64,000 nt of DNA from an uncultured Oscillospiraceae bacterium (GCA_947599875.1 CANQFV010000006.1:22418-86417), one strand, 5' to 3'. Counted from the stretch's first letter, positions 1 to 9,142 are shown. Program-made: numbers and translations. The notes: generated from the sequence alone by a model not told the origin.

Positions 1-953
1 ACCAGCCTGTCCCGGCCCGCGCCGCCCAGGAGCGCCACGGCGAAGGCCGCCGCCCAGACGCACAGGGGCGCCGTGCCGTACTTCATCAGCATATTCACGC
101 ACACGTTCAGATTCCCCACAAGCCTCCCCAGGGAGAACTCCGACTGCTTGGCCGCCAGCTCCGCGGGCATGGAGAGGAGCAGGACATACCCCGCCGCCGC
201 GGCGGCCACGGGGATCCACAGCCAGGTCTTCAGGGACTTCCCGTGGACGATCCGGTCGAGGAGCAGCAGCGCGGCGGCCAAAAACAGCGCCACGAAGGAG
301 GTGATCTCCGTGTACATCCCCAGCGGAAGGGCCAGCAGGCAGAAGATCACCTTCTGCCAGATCCTCCGGCAGCACTCCGTCCCGCCGGCAAAGCGCAGGA
401 CATAGGGCCGGACGTACAAAAGCCCGAAAAAAAGCGCCCACAGATAATTCACCGAGCCGATGGCCCACAGCGCCACCTGCCCGAAGCTGGGGGTGAACAG
501 CCAAAACGCCATCCCCACCCCCGCTAAGAGGAACCCGTCCCGCCTCCTGTCCAGCCTGGCAAGGCGGCAGACGAGCCACAAAAACGCCGTGTACACAAGG
601 GCGTTGACCACATCGAACACCGCCTTGGGCCAGAGCATAAACAGCTGCCCCAGGCCGTGGCTGATGAGCCTGCCGTTGAGCCTGCGGGCGTGTACGGCCA
701 TCGAGGGGAAGATGTCCGCTATGCCGGACAGCCGCTCCTTTGTGGAGAGGTCAACCATATACACAAAATCATCCGCCACATACGGGGTGAGCAGGTTCAG
801 CAGGAACATCCCGGCCGCTATTGCCGCCAGCAAAACCGCCGTCATCCCCCGGGAGGCACTGACGGCCCTGAGCCTTCCGCGAATATCCGGTTCTCTCCGT
901 TTCTCCATAGGCGTTTTCCTCCCGTTTTTGTCCAGATTGCCTGTGTCACCCAT
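1..953 (-). CDS. DUF6056-like polytopic membrane protein (3' part outside window)
   Basis: The 317 visible codons encode a multi-pass membrane protein closely resembling the complete protein at 4851-6173. Shared stretches include RLISHGLGQLFMLWPK and FGQVALWAIGSVNYLW, in the same order. The start at 953 is chosen because GGAGG lies 8 bases upstream; a second in-frame ATG at 908 has no comparable site. The first transmembrane segment follows a short basic N-terminus, and an ADDF motif comes right after it, as in the paralogue. The DUF6056 assignment is from memory of the family and its function is not established. It lies downstream of rpmB on the other strand. Its C-terminus runs off the left edge, so its completeness cannot be judged. 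Confidence 0.75.
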   Translation of the reverse strand, partial: MGDTGNLDKNGRKTPMEKRREPDIRGRLRAVSASRGMTAVLLAAIAAGMFLLNLLTPYVADDFVYMVDLSTKERLSGIADIFPSMAVHARRLNGRLISHGLGQLFMLWPKAVFDVVNALVYTAFLWLVCRLARLDRRRDGFLLAGVGMAFWLFTPSFGQVALWAIGSVNYLWALFFGLLYVRPYVLRFAGGTECCRRIWQKVIFCLLALPLGMYTEITSFVALFLAAALLLLDRIVHGKSLKTWLWIPVAAAAAGYVLLLSMPAELAAKQSEFSLGRLVGNLNVCVNMLMKYGTAPLCVWAAAFAVALLGGAGRDRL

Positions 954-1025
954 TTTATAGTACCTCCGCCCATTTGGCAAGTCCCCGCCCCCGGGAAAAA
1001 ATCTGATTTTCCGAAAAAATTTTTC

Positions 1026-1054
1026 TTGCATTTTCCGTCACAGTCTGCTATTAT
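1026..1054 (+). promoter_or_regulatory. Promoter of rpmB
   Basis: TTGCAT (1026-1031) and TATTAT (1049-1054) are separated by exactly 17 bases, about 40 bases before the rpmB start. This fits a housekeeping sigma-A promoter. Confidence 0.7.
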
Positions 1055-1092
1055 AGATAAGCTTATGAATTCACTGCAAGGAGGTGCAGCAG

Positions 1093-1281
1093 ATGGCAAA
1101 GTGTGAATTTTGCGGCAAGGGCGTCTCATTTGGTATTCAGGTGAGCCACTCCCACAGAAGATCCAACCGTACCTGGAAACCGAATGTCAAACGTGTCAAA
1201 GCCGTTGTTGACGGCAGCCCCCGCCACGTTTACGTCTGTACACGGTGCCTCCGCAGCGGCAAGGTCACCCGTGCGGTGTAA
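1093..1281 (+). CDS. rpmB: Large ribosomal subunit protein bL28
   Basis: This 62-residue protein is a component of the 50S ribosomal subunit. It begins MAKCEFCGKG and contains the family-typical SHSHRRSNRTWKPN stretch. Two cysteine pairs, CEFC near the N-terminus and CTRC near the C-terminus, show the zinc-binding form. The start at 1093 is preceded by AAGGAGG with normal spacing; a GTG nine bases earlier overlaps that site and is rejected. The gene stands alone on the plus strand between minus-strand genes, with its own promoter and a strong terminator, which is common for rpmB in clostridia. Confidence 0.97.
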   Translation: MAKCEFCGKGVSFGIQVSHSHRRSNRTWKPNVKRVKAVVDGSPRHVYVCTRCLRSGKVTRAV

Positions 1282-1363
1282 CCGGGAGAGCGATCTTTTT
1301 AAAACCGCAGATCTCCGGGATAGGCCCCGCAGCCCTTTCCGGCAAAGGAAAAAATGCAGGATG

Positions 1364-1397
1364 ATCCACGCGAATTTACGAAATTCGCGTGGATTTT
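1364..1397 (+). terminator. Intrinsic terminator of rpmB
   Basis: A perfect 14-bp stem (1364-1377 with 1381-1394) with a 3-base loop is followed by a short T tract, downstream of rpmB. Confidence 0.85.
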
Positions 1398-1448
1398 CTC
1401 TGCTCTCCGCCTTTCGCGGCGTCCAGAGACTATTTCCCGCACGTCCCC

Positions 1449-1507
1449 CTTGTTGAAAAAAGCCCCCAGGGCTTTTTCAACAAGCTGCCCCGTCCATTTG
1501 GACGGGG
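1449..1507 (-). terminator. Double hairpin ending the envelope-glycan operon
   Basis: Two adjacent hairpins (1449-1484 and 1488-1507) lie between the ends of the convergent rpmB and gtrA-like genes. The first has T-rich arms and can act in either direction. Confidence 0.65.
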
Positions 1508-1558
1508 ATCTTCTTTTATCACTTGATCACGCGCCGGCCCGCGCCTGTGGGGCGGCGC

Positions 1559-2017
1559 TTATTTATTCTCCTTTTTCCGGAAGACGATCAGCTTGCTTGT
1601 CAGGTAGTTTGCGATCACCACCACCACCTGGCCCGCCAGCTTGACCCAGGATTCGCTGAAATGGGCAAGCTCCACAAAGACCAGGAAGATCCCCTCCTCC
1701 AGCAGCAGGGAGAAGAGCCTGGCGGCGGTGAAATCCCGGATCTGGGGCCAGAGCGTCTTTTTGTCCCAGCCCCCGTCCTCAAACACAAAGGCCTTGTTTG
1801 TGGCGAAGGAGAAGGCCACGGCCCCCACCCAGGCGGGCACGTTGGCCACGATCCCCGGGGCAAAGCTGCTCACCGCGAAGAAAATGACCAGATTCACCGC
1901 CGTAGACAGGACGCCGAAGAACATGTAGCTGATGATCTCCTGGTATTTTAAAAAGAGGGGCCGCAGGAACCGGGGGATCACCGGCCGGAAAAACAGATAA
2001 AACTTGGACTCTTTCAA
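1559..2017 (-). CDS. GtrA-family membrane protein
   Basis: This 152-residue protein matches GtrA-like proteins in length and layout: four hydrophobic segments, with the diagnostic YMFFGVLSTAVNLVIFF region near residue 30. GtrA proteins are thought to flip undecaprenyl-phosphate-linked sugars across the membrane for use by an outer-face glycosyltransferase. It is the last gene of the operon and lies 10 bases after a family 2 glycosyltransferase with C-terminal membrane helices. Together with the polytopic proteins upstream this suggests a three-component glycosylation machine. The substrate cannot be read from the sequence. Confidence 0.85.
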   Translation of the reverse strand: MKESKFYLFFRPVIPRFLRPLFLKYQEIISYMFFGVLSTAVNLVIFFAVSSFAPGIVANVPAWVGAVAFSFATNKAFVFEDGGWDKKTLWPQIRDFTAARLFSLLLEEGIFLVFVELAHFSESWVKLAGQVVVVIANYLTSKLIVFRKKENK

Positions 2018-2027
2018 AAGGGACGCC

Positions 2028-2966
2028 TCACTTTTGCTCCTCCCGCCCGATGGGTTGAAGGTTCAGAATAAGCTCGTAAAGCTGCCGGTGCTTCTTGTTG
2101 ATGACAGCCAGGATCAGCCCCACCATCCACAAAAGCACCGCCACCACCAAAAGACCCACGGAGGCGATGAGCGTGGGGAACCTGGGCACAAGGCCGGTGC
2201 GGAAAAACTCCACCAGCACCGGGATAAAGGCCCCCAGTCCCCCTATGCCGAAGACGGCGCCCAGAAGCCCGAAGAACGTCATGGGCCGGTAGTCCCGGAA
2301 CAGGAGGAAGATCATCCGCAGCACCTTCAGCCCGTCCCGGACGGTGTTCAGCTTGGACACGCTCCCCTGGGGTCTGTCCCGGTAGTTGACCGGGATCTCC
2401 CGGAGGTAGAAGTTCTTGTCCAGGGCGTGGATGGTCATCTCCGTCTCAATCTCAAACCCCCGGGACAGGACGGGGAAGGTCTTGACAAACAGGGGGCTGA
2501 AGGCCCTGTAGCCCGTCATGATGTCCCGGACGGAGCTGTGGAACAGCAGGTTGATAAGGCCCCGGACCACGCGGTTGCCCATGTTGTGGAAGGGCCGCTT
2601 GTTCTCGGTAAAATAGGTGGCGGAGAGCCTGTCGCCGATGACCATGTCGGCGTTCTCCTCCAAAACAAGGCGCACCATCTCCGGGGCGTACTCCGCGGGG
2701 TATGTGTCGTCCCCGTCCACCATCACATAGCAGTCCGCGTCGATCTGGCGGAACATGGAGCGGATCACATTCCCCTTGCCCTGGCGGCGCTCATAGCGGA
2801 CAATGGCCCCGGCGCGGCGGGCGATCTCGTCGGTGCCGTCGGTGGAGTTGTTGTCGTAGACGTAGATGTCCGCCTCCGGCAGGGCGGCCTTGTAGTCGGC
2901 CACCACCTTGGCCACGGTCTTGCTCTCGTTGTAGCAGGGGATCAAAACCGCGATCTTGCTTTTCAT
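2028..2966 (-). CDS. Family 2 glycosyltransferase with C-terminal membrane helices
   Basis: The 312-residue protein starts MKSKIAVLIPCYNESKTV, the usual GT-A opening. A DGDD motif near residue 85 should bind the sugar nucleotide and metal, and FEIETEMTIHALD follows. The last third holds two hydrophobic helices (about residues 225-290), as in polyprenyl-phosphate glycosyltransferases of the DPM1/GtrB type. The likely reaction is transfer of a sugar from a nucleotide donor to undecaprenyl phosphate on the cytoplasmic face. Its start overlaps the stop of the upstream gene, and GtrA follows directly, so coupled translation and shared function are likely. Confidence 0.88.
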   Translation of the reverse strand: MKSKIAVLIPCYNESKTVAKVVADYKAALPEADIYVYDNNSTDGTDEIARRAGAIVRYERRQGKGNVIRSMFRQIDADCYVMVDGDDTYPAEYAPEMVRLVLEENADMVIGDRLSATYFTENKRPFHNMGNRVVRGLINLLFHSSVRDIMTGYRAFSPLFVKTFPVLSRGFEIETEMTIHALDKNFYLREIPVNYRDRPQGSVSKLNTVRDGLKVLRMIFLLFRDYRPMTFFGLLGAVFGIGGLGAFIPVLVEFFRTGLVPRFPTLIASVGLLVVAVLLWMVGLILAVINKKHRQLYELILNLQPIGREEQK

Positions 2967-4789
2967 GGATTATCCCTCCCTCTCATGGCTTTCCCTGTCC
3001 CGGAGTCCTTGGTAAAGGCGCAGATCCCCGTGAGCAGGGGCGTGGCGTAGATCACCGGCAGGGCGTAGCGCACCCCGTTGACGGTGTAGGTGGGGCCGCA
3101 CAGGCAGATGAGGATCCCCAGCACCGAGGGCAGCAGCAAAAACAGCCGCTTCTTATCCCGCCCGGCCAGGGCCGCAAGGACAAAGTACAGCGTCACCCAT
3201 GTGTGGAACCCCGCGCTCCCCAGGAGCATCAGTCCGGGGGCGGACTCGAACAGCGCCACATAGTCGTTTAAAAGTCCCTTCAGCCCCTTCAGGGCCTCAG
3301 GCTCATGAAATATCAGCTGATCCATATTCCAGGTGCCGGTGTAGAACACCAGATTCCGGGCGTTGGGGTAGTAGTAGCCGCAGGCGTTTGCCAAAGTTGC
3401 CTGAAAATAGTCCCCCGGGTGCCGGAAAAACTGCTTAAACCAGACGCCGAAGTACCGAATAAGCCCCTGCGTATCCCCGTGATAGGTGCTTTTTACCGGG
3501 TCGCTGAGATCCGGATCGTACAGCTCCGGCAGGGCCTCAACGTCCAAAACCCCGCCAATAACAGCCCTTTCCTCCTCCGTCACATCATCCGGATGATCCC
3601 GGAGATACCGGGCCGTCTGCTGAAAAGGCACCGACAGCGCCTCCGCCACCGATCCCGCCGGAATGTCCAGGGCCGGGAGGAGCAGCTTCTGATAGCCCAC
3701 GTTCAGAAGGCACGGCACGATCAGCGCCAGGGCCAACCGCCCCAGGCCACGGCCCCGGCGGACAATCGCCGCCACGGCCAGGATCAGGGCGCAGGGGATC
3801 AGCACATACGCCCCGTTGCTGCGCAGAAGGCACAAGAGGAGGCCGGACGTCCCCAGGGCCAGGAGCCGGCCCGGCCGGGGCCGGGTGTGGAGGCACAGGG
3901 CCAGGAGGGTGATAAGCAGCACCGTCACGGCGGAGAAGAGGGCGTCCTTCAGCACCGAGGTGAGATACCCGGAGAAGATGGTGGCCAGGGAATAGACTGC
4001 CAGGCACACCGCCTGCCAGCCCCGGGAGACGCCAAGCTCCTCAAGGGCGGGGATGGTGTAGGCCAGGACGGCGGAGCATACCGCCGCCTGGAACAGGACA
4101 AACAGGAAGACCCCCACATCCCAGGAGCCGAACACCGCCTTCCCCAGCCAGACAAAGCTCCCCATCAGCATGGAGGAGAAGGGGGGCCAGTGGGCGGTCA
4201 TGGGCCGGAAGCCCAAAAACTGCTCCATCTGGTAGTAGGCGTCGTACTCGATCCCGGCGGGGTAGCGTATGAGGGCGAAGGGGAGCCAGCACAGGAAGAT
4301 GACGGCCCAGGAGATCAAAAAGGGGTGATTCCGGAGGGGCTTGGGGAATTTCGGCTCCCAGGCGGCCAGGGCCCTGGCCGCCCCCTTCACCCACCGCAGG
4401 GCCGTGGCTGTGAAAAAGAGAAGCCCCGTATAGGTCACGGCGGACAGGAGGATATTGATCTTCCGGCCGAAGAGGATGCCCCACCCCTTTGTGGCGTTGA
4501 AGGCGTACCCCAAAAGCCACAGCAGGGCCACAGCGGCGGCGTACACATACTCCCACCCCCTGAGGGCGGGCCGGGGCGCCCTGAACACCGCCAGGAGGAT
4601 CGCCGCGGCCAGGGCCGTATTCAGAAGGTCGTAGGGGAACAGCTGGAAAATAAGATTCCTGATGCCCCACTCCCCGCCCAGGGACGAACCGGCGGCGTAC
4701 TGCAAAACATCGCCGGATAAGATCCGCACCGCGGCAAAGATCAGCGCCGCCTGAAAAACAGGCCAGACGTACTTCATCCGTTTTGTCAA
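2963..4789 (-). CDS. Large polytopic membrane protein (DUF6020-like, candidate glycosyltransferase)
   Basis: The 608-residue protein contains about a dozen hydrophobic segments. A conserved-looking extracytoplasmic loop IRYPAGIEYDAYYQMEQFLG follows roughly the sixth helix, a layout typical of GT-C-like enzymes that use lipid-linked sugars, where an acidic residue sits in the first large outer loop. A further soluble-looking region spans about residues 370-470. I connect it with DUF6020 proteins from memory; no enzymatic function is established. It lies within the glycan operon, overlapping the glycosyltransferase downstream by 4 bases. It could also be a polysaccharide polymerase. Confidence 0.7.
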   Translation of the reverse strand: MTKRMKYVWPVFQAALIFAAVRILSGDVLQYAAGSSLGGEWGIRNLIFQLFPYDLLNTALAAAILLAVFRAPRPALRGWEYVYAAAVALLWLLGYAFNATKGWGILFGRKINILLSAVTYTGLLFFTATALRWVKGAARALAAWEPKFPKPLRNHPFLISWAVIFLCWLPFALIRYPAGIEYDAYYQMEQFLGFRPMTAHWPPFSSMLMGSFVWLGKAVFGSWDVGVFLFVLFQAAVCSAVLAYTIPALEELGVSRGWQAVCLAVYSLATIFSGYLTSVLKDALFSAVTVLLITLLALCLHTRPRPGRLLALGTSGLLLCLLRSNGAYVLIPCALILAVAAIVRRGRGLGRLALALIVPCLLNVGYQKLLLPALDIPAGSVAEALSVPFQQTARYLRDHPDDVTEEERAVIGGVLDVEALPELYDPDLSDPVKSTYHGDTQGLIRYFGVWFKQFFRHPGDYFQATLANACGYYYPNARNLVFYTGTWNMDQLIFHEPEALKGLKGLLNDYVALFESAPGLMLLGSAGFHTWVTLYFVLAALAGRDKKRLFLLLPSVLGILICLCGPTYTVNGVRYALPVIYATPLLTGICAFTKDSGTGKAMRGRDNP

Positions 4790-4850
4790 ATCGGTCTCCT
4801 CCCCTCCCCCGGCGCGGGGTCATTTCCCGGAAAAAAGCTTACTCGTTCTC

Positions 4851-6173
4851 TCACCGGGTGATCCCCTTGATCCGGATCTTGTAGTAGGCGGACATATAAT
4901 TGTTGGGCCAGGCGGACGCGCTGTCCCTCAGATCAACAAGGCCCTGATAGGCGCTGTACTTGGTGGCGGGCCGGATCAGCTGCAGGGCGATCTCCTCCTG
5001 GCCGTCCTCCCGGGCCTCGGCAATGGCCGTCTCCCGGGCCGACCAGCCGGTGTGGGTGTTCCAGATGTCGTAGGTGCCGTTCACCAGCGCCAGGGCGGTG
5101 ACCACCGCCAAAACGGCTCCGGCGCAGGCGCACGGTTCCGCCGCGCCGGCGCGGAGAAGTCCCGGGATCAGCACGGCCACGGCCAGGATCAGCAGAGTCG
5201 CGGTGGTGCAGAAGCACCGGCCGGGGTAGTAGCTGGCCACGGCCAGCATATAATTGGCCGCCACGGCCCCGAAGGCCAGGACAGCGGACAGTGTCAGCCG
5301 GCCGGCGTCCAGCTTCCGGATAAGTCCCAGAGTCTCCGCCGCGGCCCAGGCGGCCAGGAGCGGCAGGCCGTAGGTCTTGATCGTCGCGGTACACGCGTTG
5401 ATGCGCTCCAGAAAACCGGCCAGATCCATCTGCGTGCTTTTTGCCCCCAGCTCCGCCGGCATGGACAGCATCAGCGCGTACCCCGCCGCCGCAAGGACAA
5501 GGGGGGCGATGAGCCAGGTTCTCAGGCCCGTCTTCTTCACAAGCCTGCCCAGGAGCAGCAGGAGCGCGGCCAGGAGGACGCAGATAAAGGAGGTGACCTC
5601 CGTATACATCCCAAGAGGCAGGGCCAGAACGCAAAAGAGGAGCTTCCTCCAAAGGGGCGTCTCCGTCCCCGCCCCGTCCTCAAACCGCAGAATATAGGGG
5701 CGCAGGAACAAAAGCCCGAAGAAAAGCCCCCACAGATAGTTGACGGAACCTATCTGCCACAGGGCCACCTGGCCGAAGGCGGGCAGGCAGTACCAGAGTG
5801 CGCAGAATATGGCCGCCAGCAAAAGGGCGTTTTCGCCCCGATTCCGGACGGCGAGCCTGTACATCAGGAACACAAGGCCCGAGAACACCCCGGCGTTGAC
5901 CAGGTCAAAAACCGGCTTGGGCCACAGCATAAAGAGCTGTCCCAGCCCGTGACTGACAAGCCTTCCGTTCATCACCCGGGCGTGGGTGGCCATCGAGGGG
6001 AATATGTCCCACACCGACCTGATCCAGTCCTGGGTCTTAAAGCTTATCCTGTAGGCAAAGTCGTCAGCCGCGTAGTGCGTCAGGAGGTTTAAGAGGAGCA
6101 TAAAGGCCCAAATGACCCCCAGGAGCAGGTACACGACTCTTTTCGACGAATTGATCCGTTTCAGCTTATCCAC
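4851..6173 (-). CDS. DUF6056-like polytopic membrane protein
   Basis: The 440-residue protein has about ten predicted membrane segments. An ADDFAYR motif lies after the first helix, and the acidic pair is placed as in GT-C glycosyltransferases, suggesting but not proving that activity. It is clearly paralogous to the truncated protein at 1-953, sharing NGRLVSHGLGQLFMLWPK. The C-terminus is a soluble tail rich in charged residues. It is separated by about 60 bases from its operon neighbours, both likely envelope-sugar enzymes. A role in building or decorating a surface polymer is inferred from context only. Confidence 0.75.
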   Translation of the reverse strand: MDKLKRINSSKRVVYLLLGVIWAFMLLLNLLTHYAADDFAYRISFKTQDWIRSVWDIFPSMATHARVMNGRLVSHGLGQLFMLWPKPVFDLVNAGVFSGLVFLMYRLAVRNRGENALLLAAIFCALWYCLPAFGQVALWQIGSVNYLWGLFFGLLFLRPYILRFEDGAGTETPLWRKLLFCVLALPLGMYTEVTSFICVLLAALLLLLGRLVKKTGLRTWLIAPLVLAAAGYALMLSMPAELGAKSTQMDLAGFLERINACTATIKTYGLPLLAAWAAAETLGLIRKLDAGRLTLSAVLAFGAVAANYMLAVASYYPGRCFCTTATLLILAVAVLIPGLLRAGAAEPCACAGAVLAVVTALALVNGTYDIWNTHTGWSARETAIAEAREDGQEEIALQLIRPATKYSAYQGLVDLRDSASAWPNNYMSAYYKIRIKGITR

Positions 6174-6204
6174 AGCTCATTCCCCCTGTCTCCGCCGGCC
6201 CGGC

Positions 6205-7122
6205 TCACCGGCCGCACTCCCTGGAAACGAGATAGCGGGGCCTGCCCAGGCTCCGGCGGTAGATCCTGCCCAGGTAGTAGCCCGCGATCCCCAGGCCCGC
6301 GAGAAGCAGGGCGATGCCCAGGACGGCAAGGCACCCCAGAAAGATCAGCCAGCCGCCGGGGCTGCGACCCAGGACGGCGTACAGGATGCCGGTGAGGACG
6401 GCGGCGAGGGCGAAGATCACGGCAAAAACCGTGACCAGCTGCATGGGCGCGGTGGAGAAGGCCGTAACCGACGATATGGCGTAGCGGACAAGGCTCCGGA
6501 AGGACCACTTGGACTGTCCGGCCGTCCGCTGGGCCACGTCAAATTCCACCTGCGTCCTCTCAAACCCCACGAAGGCCGTGAGGCCCCGGAAAAAGACCTC
6601 CTCCTCCGGGAAGGAGAGCAGCGCGTCCACCACCTTCCGGTCAAGGAGCTTGAAATCCGAGGAGTGCTTCATATCCAGCTTCGCCAGGCGGGAGATCAGG
6701 GCGTAAAAGCCCCCGGCGCACAACCTGTGCAGGGCGGACTCCTCCCCCCTGCCGCGCTTCACGCCCTCCACCACCTGAAAGCCCTGCTCCCACAGGGCGA
6801 ACATCCGGGGCAGAAGCTCCGGCGGGTGCTGGAGGTCGCAGTCCATCACGGCCGCGCATTCGCCCCGCGCCCGGGAGAGGCCCGCGAAGATCGCCCGATC
6901 CTTGCCGAAATTCCGGGAGAAGCCCACTCCCCGGACGCCATCGTCCGCCTCATGGGCACGGAGGATGGACTCCCAGGTTCCGTCCCGGGAGCCGTCGTCC
7001 ACGAAAATCAGCTCATAGGCGATCCCGGCGTCCCGGAGGACGCCGGCCACAGTCCGCGCCGCCTGCTCCACCGTGGCCTCCTCATTATAGGCAGGTATGA
7101 TAACCGAGAGAAGCTTGTCCAT
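6205..7122 (-). CDS. Family 2 glycosyltransferase (GtrB/DPM1-like)
   Basis: The 305-residue protein begins MDKLLSVIIPAYNEEATV and carries FVDDGSRDGTWE near residue 40 and a DCDLQHPPE motif near residue 94, all typical of the GtrB/CsbB branch. Two C-terminal hydrophobic helices (about residues 225-285) anchor it. Family members load a sugar onto undecaprenyl phosphate, which is then flipped by GtrA-like proteins. It lies directly downstream of the LtaS-like sulfatase, an arrangement consistent with glycosylation of lipoteichoic acid. The donor sugar is unknown. Confidence 0.9.
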   Translation of the reverse strand: MDKLLSVIIPAYNEEATVEQAARTVAGVLRDAGIAYELIFVDDGSRDGTWESILRAHEADDGVRGVGFSRNFGKDRAIFAGLSRARGECAAVMDCDLQHPPELLPRMFALWEQGFQVVEGVKRGRGEESALHRLCAGGFYALISRLAKLDMKHSSDFKLLDRKVVDALLSFPEEEVFFRGLTAFVGFERTQVEFDVAQRTAGQSKWSFRSLVRYAISSVTAFSTAPMQLVTVFAVIFALAAVLTGILYAVLGRSPGGWLIFLGCLAVLGIALLLAGLGIAGYYLGRIYRRSLGRPRYLVSRECGR

Positions 7123-7179
7123 TTCTGACCTTCCCCTCCGTCCAAACAGGCCCCGGTCTCCCCGGGGCCAGAATGCCCG

Positions 7180-9072
7180 TCAGTCCAGATGCCGGTAGTA
7201 GTCCGTATCCAGAATGGTGTCGTTTATCTCATACGTCCTGCGGACGTACACGTTCATGCGGTCAATGTCCTCCTGGGAGAGGCCGTCATTCCACACCACC
7301 GTGCCCTCCCTCACATACGTCCCGCCGGAGATCCACGTCCCGCCGGGGAAGATCACATACCCCTCGTACATGGGGTCAAAGGCGTCCCGGCCCATGACGC
7401 GCTCCGGGACGGGAAGTCCGAAGAGGTTGGCGAGGGTGGGGGTGATGTCCACGCTCCCCACGGTCTTGTCCACGGTCATCTTCCCCAGATCCCGGCTCCA
7501 GATGATGAAGGGGGTGCGCTGAAGGATGGAGCTGCCCGCCTTGACGGATTCCTCCAGCAGAAGCTGCTGATCCGACAGGGCGTAGGCGTAGTGGTCGGCG
7601 AAGGCCACGATCACCGTGTCGTCCAGAAGCCCGTCCTCCTCCAGCCTCCGGAGGAGCAGGGCGAACATGTCGTCCGTCAGGCGCGCCTTGGCCTTCAGAA
7701 CCTGAAGCTCCGTCAGCTCCCCCTGGGCGTACTCCGGGTGGGCCGCCAGGGCGTCCTGGGTCAGGGGGTCGGTGTCGTCATAGGGCAGATGGGGGCTGTA
7801 GGTGATGACGAAATCCAGAAACGGCTCCGACTCCGTCATATCCCGGTAGAGGTCGTCGCACTCCAGCAAAAACCGGTCGTCCTCCCGGGTGACCTCAGGC
7901 CCGGAGTAGGCGTAAAACCCGTGGTATTCCTCATATCCGAAGGCCCCGTGCATAATGCCCCGGTTGTAGAAGTCCGGGTTGCTCCGGTGGTAGGACTCCG
8001 TCCGGTAGCCGGCCTGGGCGAAGAGATTCGCCAGGGACAGGGGGAAGGCGTTCCCCGCCAGTCCGTAGGCCGCGTTGGAGTTGGTGTACGGGTAGACTCC
8101 CACATGGGCGGCAAACTCCGTATTGAAGGTGTAGCCGTTGGCGTACTCCGGGGTGTACATCTGCTCAAAGCTCATCCCGTGTTCCCGGAGCCAGTAAAGC
8201 GCCGGGGTATCCTCCGGGGTGATCAGCCAGTCGTCCATGCTCTCCATCATCACCACGATCACGTTCTTCCCGGCGAGAAGTCCGGTCATCTGGTTGTCCT
8301 GATGGGCGGGGCGCTCGTCAAAATACGCGTCCACGGCCCGGATCCCCTCCGCCGTCCCGCCGGCGTTCAGGATCCCGGCGTGCTGCAAGGACAGCACCAC
8401 GTTCTTAAATGCGTACTGGTACAGGCCCGTAAGCTCCATGTCCTCCGTGGAGTTGATAAACTTGTCGTATTCAAAGGCCATCGTGTTGTAGGAGTCCCAG
8501 CTGTCGTCCCTGTACTCGCCGTAAAGGCCCGGGGTGAGGCAGATGCCCGCCACGCTCAGGGCCAAAATTCCGCCCTTCACCCCCAGCTGCAGCCCGCCCT
8601 TCAGCGGGCGGGGAAAGAGGAGGATCCCCGCGACCCCCAGCAGAATCAGCGCCGCGATATGCGCCGCGAAGCGCAGATCCAGCACCCGGGTCACATAGGT
8701 CAGGTAGTCGCTGCCCTCCCCGGCGTAGAGGAAATCGCTGAAATAGAGGAAGGAACCCATCAGCTGGTAGTACACATCCTGCACCACGGCGAAGGTCGCC
8801 GAGACGAAGTACAAGATCCCGTAGACCACCCGCCCCCACGTCCGGTTGGGGATCACCAGGGCCGCCACGGAGAACAGCGCCGCCCAGCAGACCGTGAAGA
8901 GGATGGCCGGCCGGAAGAACAGGGGATATTTCCCGATGCTCCTTGTGACGTGCCGGATCCACAGATCCAGCGCCACGAAGGAGACGAACACCAGCGCGGT
9001 TCCCACCGCGTCCCAGACGGCCCGGCGCCGCCTGGCGGCAAAGGGATTTTTGAGAGGACTTATCTTTTCCAT
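7180..9072 (-). CDS. LtaS-like sulfatase-fold phosphoglycerol transferase
   Basis: The 630-residue protein has five N-terminal membrane segments (roughly residues 15-190) followed by an extracellular sulfatase-like domain, the LtaS layout. Visible motifs are VVMMESMDDW for the first metal site, GYTFNTEFAAH containing the presumed nucleophile threonine, YHRSNPDFYNRG, and FADHYAY for the distal metal site. LtaS enzymes polymerise glycerol phosphate from phosphatidylglycerol on the outer membrane face. It is the first gene of the operon and has a consensus promoter directly upstream. Orthology to LtaS itself is not proven; related enzymes add phosphoglycerol to other glycans. Confidence 0.88.
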   Translation of the reverse strand: MEKISPLKNPFAARRRRAVWDAVGTALVFVSFVALDLWIRHVTRSIGKYPLFFRPAILFTVCWAALFSVAALVIPNRTWGRVVYGILYFVSATFAVVQDVYYQLMGSFLYFSDFLYAGEGSDYLTYVTRVLDLRFAAHIAALILLGVAGILLFPRPLKGGLQLGVKGGILALSVAGICLTPGLYGEYRDDSWDSYNTMAFEYDKFINSTEDMELTGLYQYAFKNVVLSLQHAGILNAGGTAEGIRAVDAYFDERPAHQDNQMTGLLAGKNVIVVMMESMDDWLITPEDTPALYWLREHGMSFEQMYTPEYANGYTFNTEFAAHVGVYPYTNSNAAYGLAGNAFPLSLANLFAQAGYRTESYHRSNPDFYNRGIMHGAFGYEEYHGFYAYSGPEVTREDDRFLLECDDLYRDMTESEPFLDFVITYSPHLPYDDTDPLTQDALAAHPEYAQGELTELQVLKAKARLTDDMFALLLRRLEEDGLLDDTVIVAFADHYAYALSDQQLLLEESVKAGSSILQRTPFIIWSRDLGKMTVDKTVGSVDITPTLANLFGLPVPERVMGRDAFDPMYEGYVIFPGGTWISGGTYVREGTVVWNDGLSQEDIDRMNVYVRRTYEINDTILDTDYYRHLD

Positions 9073-9113
9073 ATCTCTATTCGCCCCGAAAACAAATTCA
9101 CCGGTTTAACGCG

Positions 9114-9142
9114 ATTATACCACCCGTGCCAACAGGTGTCAA
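9114..9142 (-). promoter_or_regulatory. Promoter of the envelope-glycan operon
   Basis: Read on the minus strand, TTGACA (9137-9142) and TATAAT (9114-9119) are separated by 17 bases. Both hexamers match consensus. It drives the sulfatase gene starting at 9072 and probably the operon down to 1559. Confidence 0.88.
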
